From: a virus
IMG/VR virus record: IMGVR_UViG_3300034072_001378
Location: 62,001-126,000 of that record
Length of the DNA stretch: 64,000 nucleotides
Strand: one strand, 5' to 3'
Shown here: positions 8,667 through 17,006 of the stretch, one piece after another
Numbering within the stretch: position 1 is the stretch's first letter
Layout: each line of letters starts with the position of its first letter
Made by a program: the position numbers and the translations under genes
Notes under the pieces: generated by a model
What the model saw: only the letters and a program-made list of their open reading frames with translations
Told to the model about the DNA's origin: nothing
Databases searched by the model: none

Positions 8667-9197
8667 ATGTTCTATAGAGCCATTGTTGAAAATAATGCTG
8701 ATCCAAAACAATTGGGTAGGGTACAAGTAAGGGTATTTGGAATTCACGACTCTGGTTCAGGTGTGAGTACTTCAGATTTACCTTGGGCTGAAGTAGCAGG
8801 AGGCACTGATTTTGCTCTTTATCAGGGAGTTGGTATAACTTCTGTTTTAAGAATAGGTACACTTGTTTGGGTATTTTTTAATAATGATGATTATAATTAT
8901 CCTGTTGTATTTGCAGCAATAAAAGGCGCTGGTGAAATAAATTCTGTGGCAAAAGGGTCGTATGGTAATATTGCTACAATAAAAACATCTAGCGGGCATA
9001 TTATTGAATTGGGTGATTCAGGTGGAGCAGAAAAGATAGAAATAAAACATGCTTCGGGTTCTAAGATAGTTATGCAACCAGATGGTAGTATATTAATTGA
9101 TTCAGTTAATAATGTGATTCACAACGTAGCCAATAATTATGATATAACTGCTGGTGGAAATTTTAAAGTAACAGCAGCAAGAATAGACTTGAATTAA
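8667..9197 (+). CDS. 5: gp5-like central spike (OB-fold plus beta-helix), no lysozyme domain
   Basis: The 176-aa protein starts with the gp5/VgrG-type OB fold (V-x-x-N-x-D-P-x-x-L-G-R-V-Q-V-R-V-F-G, then D-L-P-W-A-E and L-V-W-V-F-F-N-N-D-D). It continues directly into repeated beta-strands (I-E-L-G-D, I-E-I-K-H, I-V-M-Q-P-D-G-S, I-L-I-D) that form the needle. T4 gp5 is 575 aa because a lysozyme domain sits between these parts; here it is absent. The PAAR tip protein is encoded two genes later. Confidence 0.85.
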   Translation: MFYRAIVENNADPKQLGRVQVRVFGIHDSGSGVSTSDLPWAEVAGGTDFALYQGVGITSVLRIGTLVWVFFNNDDYNYPVVFAAIKGAGEINSVAKGSYGNIATIKTSSGHIIELGDSGGAEKIEIKHASGSKIVMQPDGSILIDSVNNVIHNVANNYDITAGGNFKVTAARIDLN

Positions 9198-9206
9198 GGA
9201 TTTAAG

Positions 9207-9755
9207 ATGACATTTAACCCACAAAATATTTTAGGAGAAACAAGAGTAGAAACAAATTATTCTTTTAATTGTACTTTAGAATTAGAGAATATAAGCACTC
9301 CAACAGAAACAATAACAGAAGAAATTGAAAGTATTGAAATAACACCAAATTCGGATTATGTAAATTATATAATAACAAATAATATTATTAATTTTTATGG
9401 TAATATTCCTTTAGATGTTTTTGATTTATACAAGTTTAAATATGTTGATAAAGGGAGTTCAGATAAAATAATGACACCTATTATAACAAATATGTATGGT
9501 GTCCCAGATAGAAAAGATTTATTTGAAGTTACACCTGATACTAGACAATCCGTGCAAGTACCGAATGATTCTTTTATAAATGTTAAAGTTCAAATTAAAA
9601 GAACAATAACAGAAATAAGTACCCCACCAGCAGAACCAACTGATCCAATTATTGAATATATAGATTATGAGCACAATTATAAAATAACAGCAACGCAAGA
9701 TATGGATTTATTAAAAAATTGGATAAAAGATTATTTTGAAAATAGATATAACTAA
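9207..9755 (+). CDS. Hypothetical baseplate-operon protein, 182 aa
   Basis: No family is recognised. The protein is Thr/Ile/Asn-rich and predicted mostly beta, with a Pro/Thr linker near residue 135 (S-T-P-P-A-E-P-T-D-P) and a helical C-terminus. It sits between the spike and PAAR genes with 9-10 nt spacing, so a hub or wedge accessory role is likely from context only. Confidence 0.75.
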   Translation: MTFNPQNILGETRVETNYSFNCTLELENISTPTETITEEIESIEITPNSDYVNYIITNNIINFYGNIPLDVFDLYKFKYVDKGSSDKIMTPIITNMYGVPDRKDLFEVTPDTRQSVQVPNDSFINVKVQIKRTITEISTPPAEPTDPIIEYIDYEHNYKITATQDMDLLKNWIKDYFENRYN

Positions 9756-9765
9756 GGAGTTTTAA

Positions 9766-10050
9766 ATGCCTGCAGCAACAAGAATAAATGATCAATGTTC
9801 CGGACACGGATGTCACCCACCAAGACCAAATATACAAGGGTCCGGTAATGTTTTTATTAATGGTTTAGCGGCTCATAGACAAGGTGATGCTTGGGCAGTA
9901 CATTGTTGTGGGAGTGATTGTCACGATAGTATAACATCTGCTGGGTCAAGTAAGGTTTTTATTAATGGTAAACAATTAGCAAGAATAGGTGACCCTGTAG
10001 CATGTGGAAGTGTTATAGCTCAAGGCTCTGGAAATGTTTTTGCGGGATAA
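9766..10050 (+). CDS. PAAR-domain spike tip protein
   Basis: The 94-aa protein is a complete PAAR domain. It starts with M-P-A-A-T-R-I-N-D, has a G-H-G-C-H-P-P segment, two halves with V-F-I-N-G (at about 29 and 65), and the conserved R-I-G-D-P-V-A-C-G. His/Cys residues are present to hold the metal ion. PAAR proteins cap the membrane-piercing spike of contractile tails. It is the last gene of the first baseplate operon. Confidence 0.92.
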   Translation: MPAATRINDQCSGHGCHPPRPNIQGSGNVFINGLAAHRQGDAWAVHCCGSDCHDSITSAGSSKVFINGKQLARIGDPVACGSVIAQGSGNVFAG

Positions 10051-10118
10051 AATTTAAAAGATTTTTTGAACTTAAAAATTTAAGTTAAATTTTTCTTTTA
10101 AAATTCAATATATAAATA
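10051..10118 (+). promoter_or_regulatory. Late promoter with upstream palindromic element
   Basis: TATAAATA is at 10111-10118. Upstream, from 10051, lies the recurrent AATTTAAAAGATTTTTTGAA element, and AACTTAAA-AA-TTTAAGTT forms a perfect palindrome at about 10069-10087. The palindrome may also end the transcript coming from the PAAR gene. Confidence 0.65.
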
Positions 10119-10135
10119 ATTAAAAAGGGCATATT

Positions 10136-10486
10136 ATGTACAAAGATCTAATTTCAATTGAAAATAACAATACAGATGTTTCAGCAATTAATAATAGTAT
10201 AAAAAATATATTGTTAACAAGAAGAGGTTCCGTTCCTGGTATACCTAGATTTGGGTCAGATTTACACACATTAATTTTTTCACAATTGGATACTTTAACA
10301 GAAACTGTAGCAAAAAGTATGATTATGTCGGCTTTAAATGAGTTTGAAGATAGAATAAATGTAAAATCTATTGAATTAAAACAAGTGCCGGAGTACAATA
10401 GACTGGTTATTGAGATAATTTATGTTTATAGAGATCAATTCAATACTACTGAAACAACAACCGCTTTAATTTCTATTAATCAGTAA
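10136..10486 (+). CDS. 25: gp25-like baseplate wedge protein
   Basis: The 116-aa protein has the gp25/GpW family features: an N-terminal helix, I-L-L-T-R-R-G-S-V-P-G-I-P-R-F-G near residues 30-45 (T4-like L-x-T-x-x-G-x-R/x-x-x-P-x-F-G), then an alternating helix/strand C-terminus. gp25 binds gp6 and touches the sheath, and the gp6-like gene comes next. It has its own late promoter (10111). Confidence 0.9.
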   Translation: MYKDLISIENNNTDVSAINNSIKNILLTRRGSVPGIPRFGSDLHTLIFSQLDTLTETVAKSMIMSALNEFEDRINVKSIELKQVPEYNRLVIEIIYVYRDQFNTTETTTALISINQ

Positions 10487-10653
10487 AATTTAAAATATTT
10501 TTTGAACTTAAATTTTTAAGTTAAATTTTTCTTTTAAATTTCTATAATTCTTTATAATTAAAATCTATTTTGCATTTGAAATTTAAAATTTATTTTGAAC
10601 TTAAAAATCTTTTTTAAATTTCAATAATATAAATAATTAAAAAAGGAAAGTGA
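10487..10653 (+). promoter_or_regulatory. Late promoter region with two upstream repeat elements
   Basis: TATAAATA is at 10628-10635, 19 nt before the gp6-like ATG. Two copies of the TTTAAAAT-T-TTTTGAACTTAA element precede it (about 10488-10510 and 10580-10602). The first carries a perfect AACTTAAA-TT-TTTAAGTT palindrome. No ORF lies in this stretch. Confidence 0.65.
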
Positions 10654-12534
10654 ATGGCAACAATAAAGCAAACAATTCCGTTTAATTATAATGACTTATT
10701 TCAAAAAACACAAGAAAAGTTCATAGAAAAAGGTTATGATATACAACCTGGGAGTAATACTATGCAACTTGTGACTGCTATGTCTTATTTAGTTAGTATG
10801 TTAAACACAAATACAGCAGTAAATATAAATGAAATGCTTTTAACATTAGCGAGAAAAAGAAATAATATTTTACAAGATGCTAGATTATTAGGTTATGAAC
10901 CAGGAAATAAAGTTTCATATAGATATGAATTAGAATTAACTTTACCGGGTGGTGATTTTATTCTTCCCAAATATACTGAATTTACTTCGGGCGATAAAAA
11001 ATATTATTATTTTGGGAATATAATTACCATACCAAATGCTCCTGCTGGATACAAATTAAATATTGAAGTAAAAGAAGGTGAATTATTTAGATCATTCGAT
11101 TCGCCTGAACTTTCTATTACAATTGAAAATTTTATTGAAAATGGTGTTGAAAGACCTCAGTACTATGTGGATTTACCTTACACAAATGTTGAAGATGATG
11201 GAATTGAAGCATTTTTAACTTATTATGATGAAGACGGTATTTTATTTAATAAAGAAGAATGGACAAAAATAGCAACATTTACAGTTGATTCAGATACAAT
11301 TTTAAGTAAACAATTTTATAGATTAAATAATATTGATTATGAAACACCTAGAATATTTTTTAAATTACCTAATACGGGTGCGGATTTAAGATTAGGAACA
11401 AAAATTGAAATGAATGTTTTAAAAAGCTCTGGTTCTACAGGTGAAATGTTAGAATTACCTAGTACAACATTAGATTGTGAAGTGACTAATTACACATTAA
11501 AAATTCAAGGAACAGAAGAAGAAACAAATGAAAGTATAAAACACAATGCTCCATTATTTTGGAATTCTGCAAATAGAGCAGTAACTAAAAATGATTACAG
11601 GAGCATTTGTGAAAGATTAACGTTGATTAATAGATTACAAATTTGGGATGGAAATAAAGAGTATCCTAAAGTTCCTGGAAAAATTTGGTTTAGTTTCTTA
11701 CCTGAAACATTTAAAAGAGTTTTTTTAAGAAATGCATTTAGAACAACATTTGAATTGGATTTATTAACTGATGAGACTAATTGGTTCTTAGAAGATGCAG
11801 AAATAACACAAATTTTTGATTATTTAGATGTTTATAAAATACCAACTTTAGAATTAATACACAGGAATCCAGTATTTTTAGATTTTGAATTTGATATAGA
11901 AATTTTAAAATATGATATTACTTCATCAGAAAGTTCACAAAATGAACTTATTTTTGATGTTATAGATAAATATTTTTATGATATTTCTGGTTCTTCTAAT
12001 TCAATTTCTAAAATGGAAGATTTTGATACAGAATTTTTTAGAAGTAATCTTGTTAAAAAAATAGATACACAAATAACAGATATTACTGGTTTGAATTTAG
12101 TACTAAAAAATAGTATTACTCTTTACAACAGAAATATCATAAATGAAAATTCTGAAAAATTTATTTCTTTTGCGTTGGGATTACCTTATGAAGAATATTT
12201 TGATATAAATGGTAATTTCTTAATTGAAAAAATGCCAGGAATTGATACAGAAAATTTTATAGATAATAAAAATTTAACTGTTGATTGGTCACAAACACAA
12301 GCAGGAGATGCATTTTTGGAATCTGTTATATATGATATTTTGTTGGATACAGATAAAATAGGTGAATACAGAATTTATAAGGATAAGCAAATTATTATAA
12401 ATATTAATATTGATGGTGTATTAGTAACAGAAGAAAATATTGAACAAAAAATTTTAAATGTACAATATCAAAATGGTAATATAGCAATGTCTAAAAATAC
12501 ATTACCAAGGTTAAGAAAGGTTAATTTTATATAA
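10654..12534 (+). CDS. 6: gp6-like baseplate wedge protein
   Basis: The 626-aa protein is close to T4 gp6 (660 aa). It follows gp25 as in T4 and has the helical N-terminus M-L-L-T-L-A-R-K-R-N-N-I (near 62-73) and the N-R-A-V-T-K-N-D-Y motif (about residue 308) typical of gp6/J-like wedge proteins. In the T4 baseplate, gp6 and gp25 form the core of each wedge and the inner ring. The neighbour after 9 nt is an acidic wedge-context protein. Confidence 0.85.
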   Translation: MATIKQTIPFNYNDLFQKTQEKFIEKGYDIQPGSNTMQLVTAMSYLVSMLNTNTAVNINEMLLTLARKRNNILQDARLLGYEPGNKVSYRYELELTLPGGDFILPKYTEFTSGDKKYYYFGNIITIPNAPAGYKLNIEVKEGELFRSFDSPELSITIENFIENGVERPQYYVDLPYTNVEDDGIEAFLTYYDEDGILFNKEEWTKIATFTVDSDTILSKQFYRLNNIDYETPRIFFKLPNTGADLRLGTKIEMNVLKSSGSTGEMLELPSTTLDCEVTNYTLKIQGTEEETNESIKHNAPLFWNSANRAVTKNDYRSICERLTLINRLQIWDGNKEYPKVPGKIWFSFLPETFKRVFLRNAFRTTFELDLLTDETNWFLEDAEITQIFDYLDVYKIPTLELIHRNPVFLDFEFDIEILKYDITSSESSQNELIFDVIDKYFYDISGSSNSISKMEDFDTEFFRSNLVKKIDTQITDITGLNLVLKNSITLYNRNIINENSEKFISFALGLPYEEYFDINGNFLIEKMPGIDTENFIDNKNLTVDWSQTQAGDAFLESVIYDILLDTDKIGEYRIYKDKQIIININIDGVLVTEENIEQKILNVQYQNGNIAMSKNTLPRLRKVNFI

Positions 12535-12543
12535 GGAGTTTAA

Positions 12544-14184
12544 ATGAAAAATGAATTGTTAGCAATTTTTAAAGCAATAACTCCTGATAACATTAAAGAT
12601 TTACCTTTAATTTCAGATAGTATGGAGATTTTTATAGAACTACTATCTGAAAATTCTTATATAAGTTCAGATGTAAAAAGAGCTCTTTCAGAAAGAACAA
12701 CAGATAGTATTTCAGAGGAATTACCAAAAATATATTTATCTGATTATTATAGTATGATAGAAAATTTAAGAACAAATAAAACAGTTGTTAATAAATTTAA
12801 AAAATGGAATGATACATTAAAACCAAATTTATATCCAATTGGTATGCCTGTTATTAGTGATAAGTTATTAATAAACTATTTTATTATAGGCGAAGAGGGT
12901 TCTCCTTTAATTGAAGAAGGTTCTGAAGGCGATACTGAATGGAATATAAGCCCACTTTCAGGTAAGTTGGATGAATTAAGTAAAAATATTTTAAAAAATA
13001 CACCTGAAAATTACTATATTAATAGAAAATTTAAAGAATCAAAGGGATTAAAAAAATCAGTTCAATTTATTTATGATATTATTAATGAATATATGGTAAG
13101 TCCAGATGAAAGAAAACCGTTGGAATTTAATGAAACAGGTAATCCATTTGAGATAGAATTAATCTCTGGATCAATAGATAAAGATCTATATGAAGAATCT
13201 GTTGCATATTTGGCACATCCATTAGGATTTACATATAATTATGTTTATAAATCAGAAATGAATTTTGTTGATGATTTTTCATTAAGAAATTTTTACGATA
13301 TAAAAATGCTAGAAGTTAGATGTTTAAATGGGAATATTGAGACTTATAATAAAGATGTTATTTTTGTGCAAGAAAAAATAAATTATTTAAAAATAATATT
13401 TTATGATGGAACTTATTTACTTCAAGAAAATGATGTTGTGAAGTATTTTAATGCAAATGATACAATTATAAAATTATATCCACCTGAAAATCATTGTAGT
13501 ATATATTTAGATTATGAAATAGTTTATGAAACGCGTGTTACAGATAAATTAGTATTTAAAGAACTTTCAGAACCATTTATTGATAATGTACAAATTTCTG
13601 ATGATGAATGGTTTAAATATATTTTTAAAATAGATCAAAATAATTTTATTATTGGTTTTAGTTATATAGGTTCAGGAGATATTTTATCGGATGATTCAGA
13701 TATATATGAATCAGTTAAAATAAAAGATGAATTTAATTCAGATTTAGAACATTTATTTACTGAATCTTATATGGTGTTGGATGATTTAATTTATAGCACA
13801 AATATAATAAGTACAGATAATGTTGAAATAAATGAAACATTTAAATCAATAGATGAAGATTATGTTCAAGATAATTATACATACAATATATCAGATATTT
13901 TAGATAGTTCATCTTTAAATAATATAACTGATGATTTTAATATAAATGATACTTTAAATTCTAATTATGCATCTAGTTATACAGATATTAATAGTACAAT
14001 TATAGATGATATTTTAAGTGCAGAAATAATTGAAGAAACTTCAGAAGATTTTAATATTACTGCTTTGGATATATTTTTAGAACCTGAAACAAATAATACA
14101 TTTATAGAACCAAATCAAAGTTCACCCGAAGAATCATATAACATACAAAATTCAATAGAAGAATTTAGTATCGAAATTATGTGA
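12544..14184 (+). CDS. Baseplate-wedge-context protein with acidic low-complexity tail
   Basis: The 546-aa protein is not recognised. Its first 150 residues are helical. The middle is beta-rich and resembles baseplate connector proteins only in composition. The last 140 residues or so are a quasi-repetitive Asp/Ser/Asn/Ile/Thr sequence with recurring D-x-I-L-D/S-S-type units. Position after gp6 suggests a gp7-like or gp8-like wedge role, but this is inferred from context. The gene ends the second baseplate operon. Confidence 0.7.
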   Translation: MKNELLAIFKAITPDNIKDLPLISDSMEIFIELLSENSYISSDVKRALSERTTDSISEELPKIYLSDYYSMIENLRTNKTVVNKFKKWNDTLKPNLYPIGMPVISDKLLINYFIIGEEGSPLIEEGSEGDTEWNISPLSGKLDELSKNILKNTPENYYINRKFKESKGLKKSVQFIYDIINEYMVSPDERKPLEFNETGNPFEIELISGSIDKDLYEESVAYLAHPLGFTYNYVYKSEMNFVDDFSLRNFYDIKMLEVRCLNGNIETYNKDVIFVQEKINYLKIIFYDGTYLLQENDVVKYFNANDTIIKLYPPENHCSIYLDYEIVYETRVTDKLVFKELSEPFIDNVQISDDEWFKYIFKIDQNNFIIGFSYIGSGDILSDDSDIYESVKIKDEFNSDLEHLFTESYMVLDDLIYSTNIISTDNVEINETFKSIDEDYVQDNYTYNISDILDSSSLNNITDDFNINDTLNSNYASSYTDINSTIIDDILSAEIIEETSEDFNITALDIFLEPETNNTFIEPNQSSPEESYNIQNSIEEFSIEIM

Positions 14185-14231
14185 AATGCTTGTGCTTCAT
14201 AATTAAAATTTTCTATTGAAAATTAACAAAA

Positions 14232-14278
14232 GGCTAACCGGGCAGTCCATGCCCTTAGCTAGAGCTTAAGCTCTAGCT
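14232..14278. repeat. Overlapping stem-loops, probable right end of an IS605-type remnant or terminator
   Basis: Two alternative structures share the bases TTAGC. One is a nested stem GCTAA(14233-14237)/TTAGC(14255-14259) around GGGCA/TGCCC. The other is a perfect 22-nt palindrome at 14257-14278 (AGCTAGAGC-TTAA-GCTCTAGCT). They lie downstream of the tnpB-like fragment on its strand, where IS605-type elements carry their end hairpin and omega-RNA scaffold. The AGCTAGA half-stem also resembles the terminator stem reused elsewhere in this phage. Confidence 0.45.
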
Positions 14279-14354
14279 ATTATATTAAAACTATTTTTAA
14301 GATGATAAGATAATGTAATATTCCAAGCTTAATTAAAAGAAATGAAATGATTGT

Positions 14355-14417
14355 CTAAAGTTCAATTTGAGTTTTATTTGGGACAAATTTGTACTTAAAA
14401 ACTTTATTTATTTTCAT
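14355..14417 (-). pseudogene. Remnant of IS200/IS605-type tnpB (OrfB), 20 codons
   Basis: A leftward ORF starts at ATG 14417-14415 behind a strong AAAAGGAGATTAAAG site and reads MKINKVFKYKFVPNKTQIEL, then TAG (14357-14355). This is the typical N-terminus of TnpB/OrfB proteins (M-K-x-x-K-x-x-K-x-R/K-x-x-P-N-K-x-Q). The remaining 350 or so codons are missing, so the element is an internally deleted relic. It is flanked by hairpins on both sides (14232-14278 and 14494-14538). Confidence 0.6.
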
Positions 14418-14493
14418 TTCTTTAATCTCCTTTTAAAATATTTTTATATAGATTATAACATATAAATTAATTTCATATAGAAGAAAAAAGAAA

Positions 14494-14538
14494 AAGCTAA
14501 TTCATCTCCTACCTAAAGAAAGGGAGTCTTCTTAGCTT
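14494..14538. repeat. Nested stem-loop, probable left end of the tnpB remnant
   Basis: AAGCTAA (14494-14500) pairs with TTAGCTT (14532-14538), and CTCC (14506-14509) pairs with GGAG (14523-14526) inside it. Directly after it, AGACT/AGTCT (14541-14556) forms another small hairpin. The GCTAA/TTAGC outer pair also occurs in the hairpin on the other side of the tnpB fragment. The rest of 14185-14667 has no gene. Confidence 0.4.
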
Positions 14539-14639
14539 AAAGACTGATAAAAGTCTAAAAGGAAATTCGCACATTTAGTACTAAACACAAACATTTAAAC
14601 AAAAATTATTGCATAAAGAAATTTTTTGTTAGTCTAAAA

Positions 14640-14647
14640 TATAAATA
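14640..14647 (+). promoter_or_regulatory. T4-type late promoter
   Basis: TATAAATA is at 14640-14647, 20 nt before the ATG of the 187-aa gene and just right of the tnpB remnant. Confidence 0.7.
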
Positions 14648-14667
14648 ATAATAAAAAGGAAATTGAA

Positions 14668-15231
14668 ATGAAAGATTTATACACAAATAAAGTAAAAGGT
14701 CATATAGTAATTGAGTGCTTAGATTCAAATAAAAATGTTATTGATAGATTTGAAAATAAGAACTTAATTATGGATAGTGCTAGAATTGCGATGTCTGATA
14801 TTTTATGTGGTTTGGGTACAGCTGAACCAATTGAAAAATTTGTTCTTGGAACAGAAGGTCATGTTACTGGTGATTATTTAACACCTAAAACAGAATTGGA
14901 AGGATTTGTTAGTTCAAGAACACAATTATTTTCAGAAGAATTAAGTTCATATACTTACCCAATTGTATTTACAAATCCTGGTGTTGCTATTGGAGCATGC
15001 ACAATTGTTTCTGAACCAGATAGCGGTACAACTATAAATTTAGATCATACTGGAACTGATGTTCAATATATAATTGAAATACCCGAATTGGCGGCAAATA
15101 ACACAGGTGTTGTTGTTTTTACTGAAGCTGCTTTATATGCTGGAACAAATATATTCAGTATGAAATGCTTCCCAGGTAAAATTAAAGATAATACTGTTTC
15201 TTTAAAAATCACTTGGACTATTAAGTTATAA
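14668..15231 (+). CDS. Probable tail fibre/baseplate-attached structural protein, 187 aa
   Basis: No named family is certain. The protein is beta-rich with Gly, Thr and Val. It has an N-terminal V-K-G-H-I-V-I-E strand, a middle part containing F-V-L-G-T-E-G-H, and a C-terminal A-A-L-Y-A-G-T-N-x-F-S-M-K-C-F-P-G segment followed by W-T-I. This looks like the short structural proteins encoded with tail fibres. It stands alone between a late promoter (14640) and a strong terminator (15252-15280). Confidence 0.7.
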   Translation: MKDLYTNKVKGHIVIECLDSNKNVIDRFENKNLIMDSARIAMSDILCGLGTAEPIEKFVLGTEGHVTGDYLTPKTELEGFVSSRTQLFSEELSSYTYPIVFTNPGVAIGACTIVSEPDSGTTINLDHTGTDVQYIIEIPELAANNTGVVVFTEAALYAGTNIFSMKCFPGKIKDNTVSLKITWTIKL

Positions 15232-15251
15232 TGATTACTCATTAAAAGTTT

Positions 15252-15280
15252 AAAGCTAGATAGAAATATCTAGCTTTTTT
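15252..15280 (+). terminator. Strong intrinsic terminator (AAAGCTAGATA stem, copy 1)
   Basis: AAAGCTAGATA (15252-15262), GAAA loop, TATCTAGCTTT (15267-15277), then a T run. The same stem recurs after nrdB (49681) and uvsW (54182). Confidence 0.88.
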
Positions 15281-15289
15281 AGTTTAGAA

Positions 15290-15405
15290 GAACTTAAACA
15301 AATTTAAGTTCAAAAAATTCTTTAAATTTATATTCTTATAACTAAAACACATTATCTATTTGCTTTTAAGTTTAAAAAATCTTTTAAAATTCTAAAATAT
15401 AAATA
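15290..15405 (+). promoter_or_regulatory. Late promoter region with palindromic element
   Basis: GAACTTAAA (15290-15298) and TTTAAGTTC (15303-15311) form a 9-bp hairpin. TATAAATA is at 15398-15405. Between them lies ATAACTAAAACAC...ATCTATTTGCTTTT (about 15336-15366), which recurs almost unchanged at 49740-49768, where it overlaps the 3' end of the GNAT gene. Confidence 0.6.
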
Positions 15406-15436
15406 TCTATATAAATTATATAAAGGAGAAATAACA

Positions 15437-15604
15437 ATGATAATTGGCGAACATAATCTTATTATTGGTAAAAATTATACTGTTATTTCTGATTTTAGCT
15501 TAACTGCATTTTTTGCTTTTAAAAATACTTTAAATTTTACGATAAAATTATTTAATAATATAATTATTAAAATTATTCCTATATCAAATTCACCACCATT
15601 TTAA
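15437..15604 (+). CDS. Small hydrophobic protein, 55 aa
   Basis: ATG at 15437 follows TAAAGGAGAAATAACA, and the TAA is at 15602-15604. The protein is Ile/Asn/Phe-rich and ends in S-N-S-P-P-F. A hydrophobic stretch (residues 39-49) is too short and polar for a clear membrane span. It lies between two late promoters in the fibre locus. The good ribosome site is the main argument that it is real. Confidence 0.5.
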   Translation: MIIGEHNLIIGKNYTVISDFSLTAFFAFKNTLNFTIKLFNNIIIKIIPISNSPPF

Positions 15605-15607
15605 AAT

Positions 15608-15615
15608 TATAAATA
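15608..15615 (+). promoter_or_regulatory. T4-type late promoter
   Basis: TATAAATA is at 15608-15615, 33 nt before the 128-aa fibre gene. Confidence 0.6.
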
Positions 15616-15648
15616 ATTAAAAATATAAAATAAAAATAGGAGAAAAAT

Positions 15649-16035
15649 ATGGCAATTACGACATATACGGATTTTGTTAATAATTATTTAACAAAAAATG
15701 GGATGATTGGGAATGCTGCTAATATTAATAAAGCACCAGACCAATTAAAATTAGAAATTGATGAAGTTAATTTAAGTATTACTAATGCGAATATTTCTAG
15801 AGCAGATAAGTTTTTGGCTGCTCAAAATATAGCGAATATGATATACAATACTTCAGGAGATTTAATAAAAATAAGATATACAAATAATACAGATGTTAAT
15901 TATGAAGTTCTAGCTTATAATACAAATGGTGATTTAATAACAATTCAGCATTATGTTGAAAGTATTCTAAATGGTACCACAACTTTAAGTTATACTGCTG
16001 GTGAATTAACATCTGTAGTTTATATAGCTGCATAG
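15649..16035 (+). CDS. Probable tail fibre component, 128 aa
   Basis: The protein has a helical N-terminal half and a C-terminal half made of repeated strand-turn units (S-G-D-L-I-K-I-R-Y, N-G-D-L-I-T-I-Q-H, A-G-E-L-T-S-V-V-Y). These look like short YD/RHS-type or fibre repeats. It is the first gene of the operon that runs through the DGR target. Function is inferred from context and composition. Confidence 0.65.
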   Translation: MAITTYTDFVNNYLTKNGMIGNAANINKAPDQLKLEIDEVNLSITNANISRADKFLAAQNIANMIYNTSGDLIKIRYTNNTDVNYEVLAYNTNGDLITIQHYVESILNGTTTLSYTAGELTSVVYIAA

Positions 16036-16043
16036 GAGTTTAA

Positions 16044-16673
16044 ATGGATGCAATAAGTTATTCACATAGTGCCAAACAAGCACGAAGAATTAAAAAATTT
16101 ATAAATAATCCTGATAGTGATTCAGGTGTAGTAACTGTACCAAGTACAATTGCTACTGGTGAGACGATTACAGTACCAGCAGGTAGAACAGCTATTTTAC
16201 CAGATGTAACTGTAGAAGGTGATTTAGTAGTTGAAGGTGGTGTATTTATTCCTACTGGAAGTACATATACACAAGAGACTATTAAGACTGAAGCTATTAG
16301 TAATGTAGCTGGGACTACTGTTGTTGATGTTACTGATATAGCTAAAAGTAGTGTTATTACACCTGCATTAGCTTTAAAAGCAAATACTACGGATTTAAAA
16401 GAAATTGGAGTAGGTCAAACTTGGCAAGATGTTACAACTAGTAGAAGTTTAGGGGTTACATATACAAATACAACTGGTAAACCAATAGAAATAAAAGTAT
16501 CTGTAAATTGTACTGCTGGAACTGGAAATACTCTAAGAATTAATGGAAATCCTATTGACACTATAACAGACCAGTCAGCTGGTCTACATTCGTTTTCTGC
16601 AATTATTCCAAATAATTCAAAATACATGATAGATAATTTTAATACTATATCAAGATGGTCAGAACTAAGATAA
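16044..16673 (+). CDS. Tail fibre protein, 209 aa
   Basis: A short basic N-terminus (S-A-K-Q-A-R-R-I-K-K-F-I) is followed by a solenoid-like stretch rich in Val, Thr and Gly (G-E-T-I-T-V-P-A-G-R-T-A, about residues 38-70) and a beta-sandwich-like C-terminal domain beginning at I-G-V-G-Q-T-W-Q-D-V (about 120). The T-W-x-D-V-T-x-S-R start is common in phage fibre tips. The Tfa-like gene follows after 9 nt. Confidence 0.7.
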   Translation: MDAISYSHSAKQARRIKKFINNPDSDSGVVTVPSTIATGETITVPAGRTAILPDVTVEGDLVVEGGVFIPTGSTYTQETIKTEAISNVAGTTVVDVTDIAKSSVITPALALKANTTDLKEIGVGQTWQDVTTSRSLGVTYTNTTGKPIEIKVSVNCTAGTGNTLRINGNPIDTITDQSAGLHSFSAIIPNNSKYMIDNFNTISRWSELR

Positions 16674-16682
16674 GGACAATAA

Positions 16683-17006
16683 ATGAGAAATTTTTTTAAA
16701 GATGAAAATAATAAGGTTTATGAGTATGATAACGAGCAAGTAAAGCAAGGATATGGAAAGGATTTAATTTCTATAACAGAAGAAGAAATGTTAGCAATAA
16801 CAAATCCGCCTAAAACAGAAGAACAATTACTAGCTGAAAAAAATCAAGAAGCTAACTCATACCTAACTCAAACAGATTGGGTAGAAACTTATAAACTTAG
16901 ACATGATTTAGGATTAGAATTAATTCCAGAAGATAGCTCTAAATGGGAAGTTATAAATAAAAGAGAAGAATATAAAACATTCTTAAAATCAATAGGAGGT
17001 AACTAA
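16683..17006 (+). CDS. Tail fibre assembly (Tfa)-like protein, copy 1
   Basis: The 107-aa protein ends in the region typical of Tfa/gp38-like fibre assembly proteins: Y-L-T-Q-T-D-W (about 61-67), then K-R-E-E-Y-K-T-F-L-K-S-I-G-G-N at the end. Two related genes occur at 19387 and 22978. They are probably chaperones or adaptors for the neighbouring fibres. Its stop overlaps the next start (TAATG). Confidence 0.7.
   Translation: MRNFFKDENNKVYEYDNEQVKQGYGKDLISITEEEMLAITNPPKTEEQLLAEKNQEANSYLTQTDWVETYKLRHDLGLELIPEDSSKWEVINKREEYKTFLKSIGGN

Noticed and set aside
10051-10653. Coding potential in the AT-rich spacers around the gp25-like gene
   Set aside because: Only short, ribosome-site-free readings were found. 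The stretches are explained by late promoters and palindromic elements.
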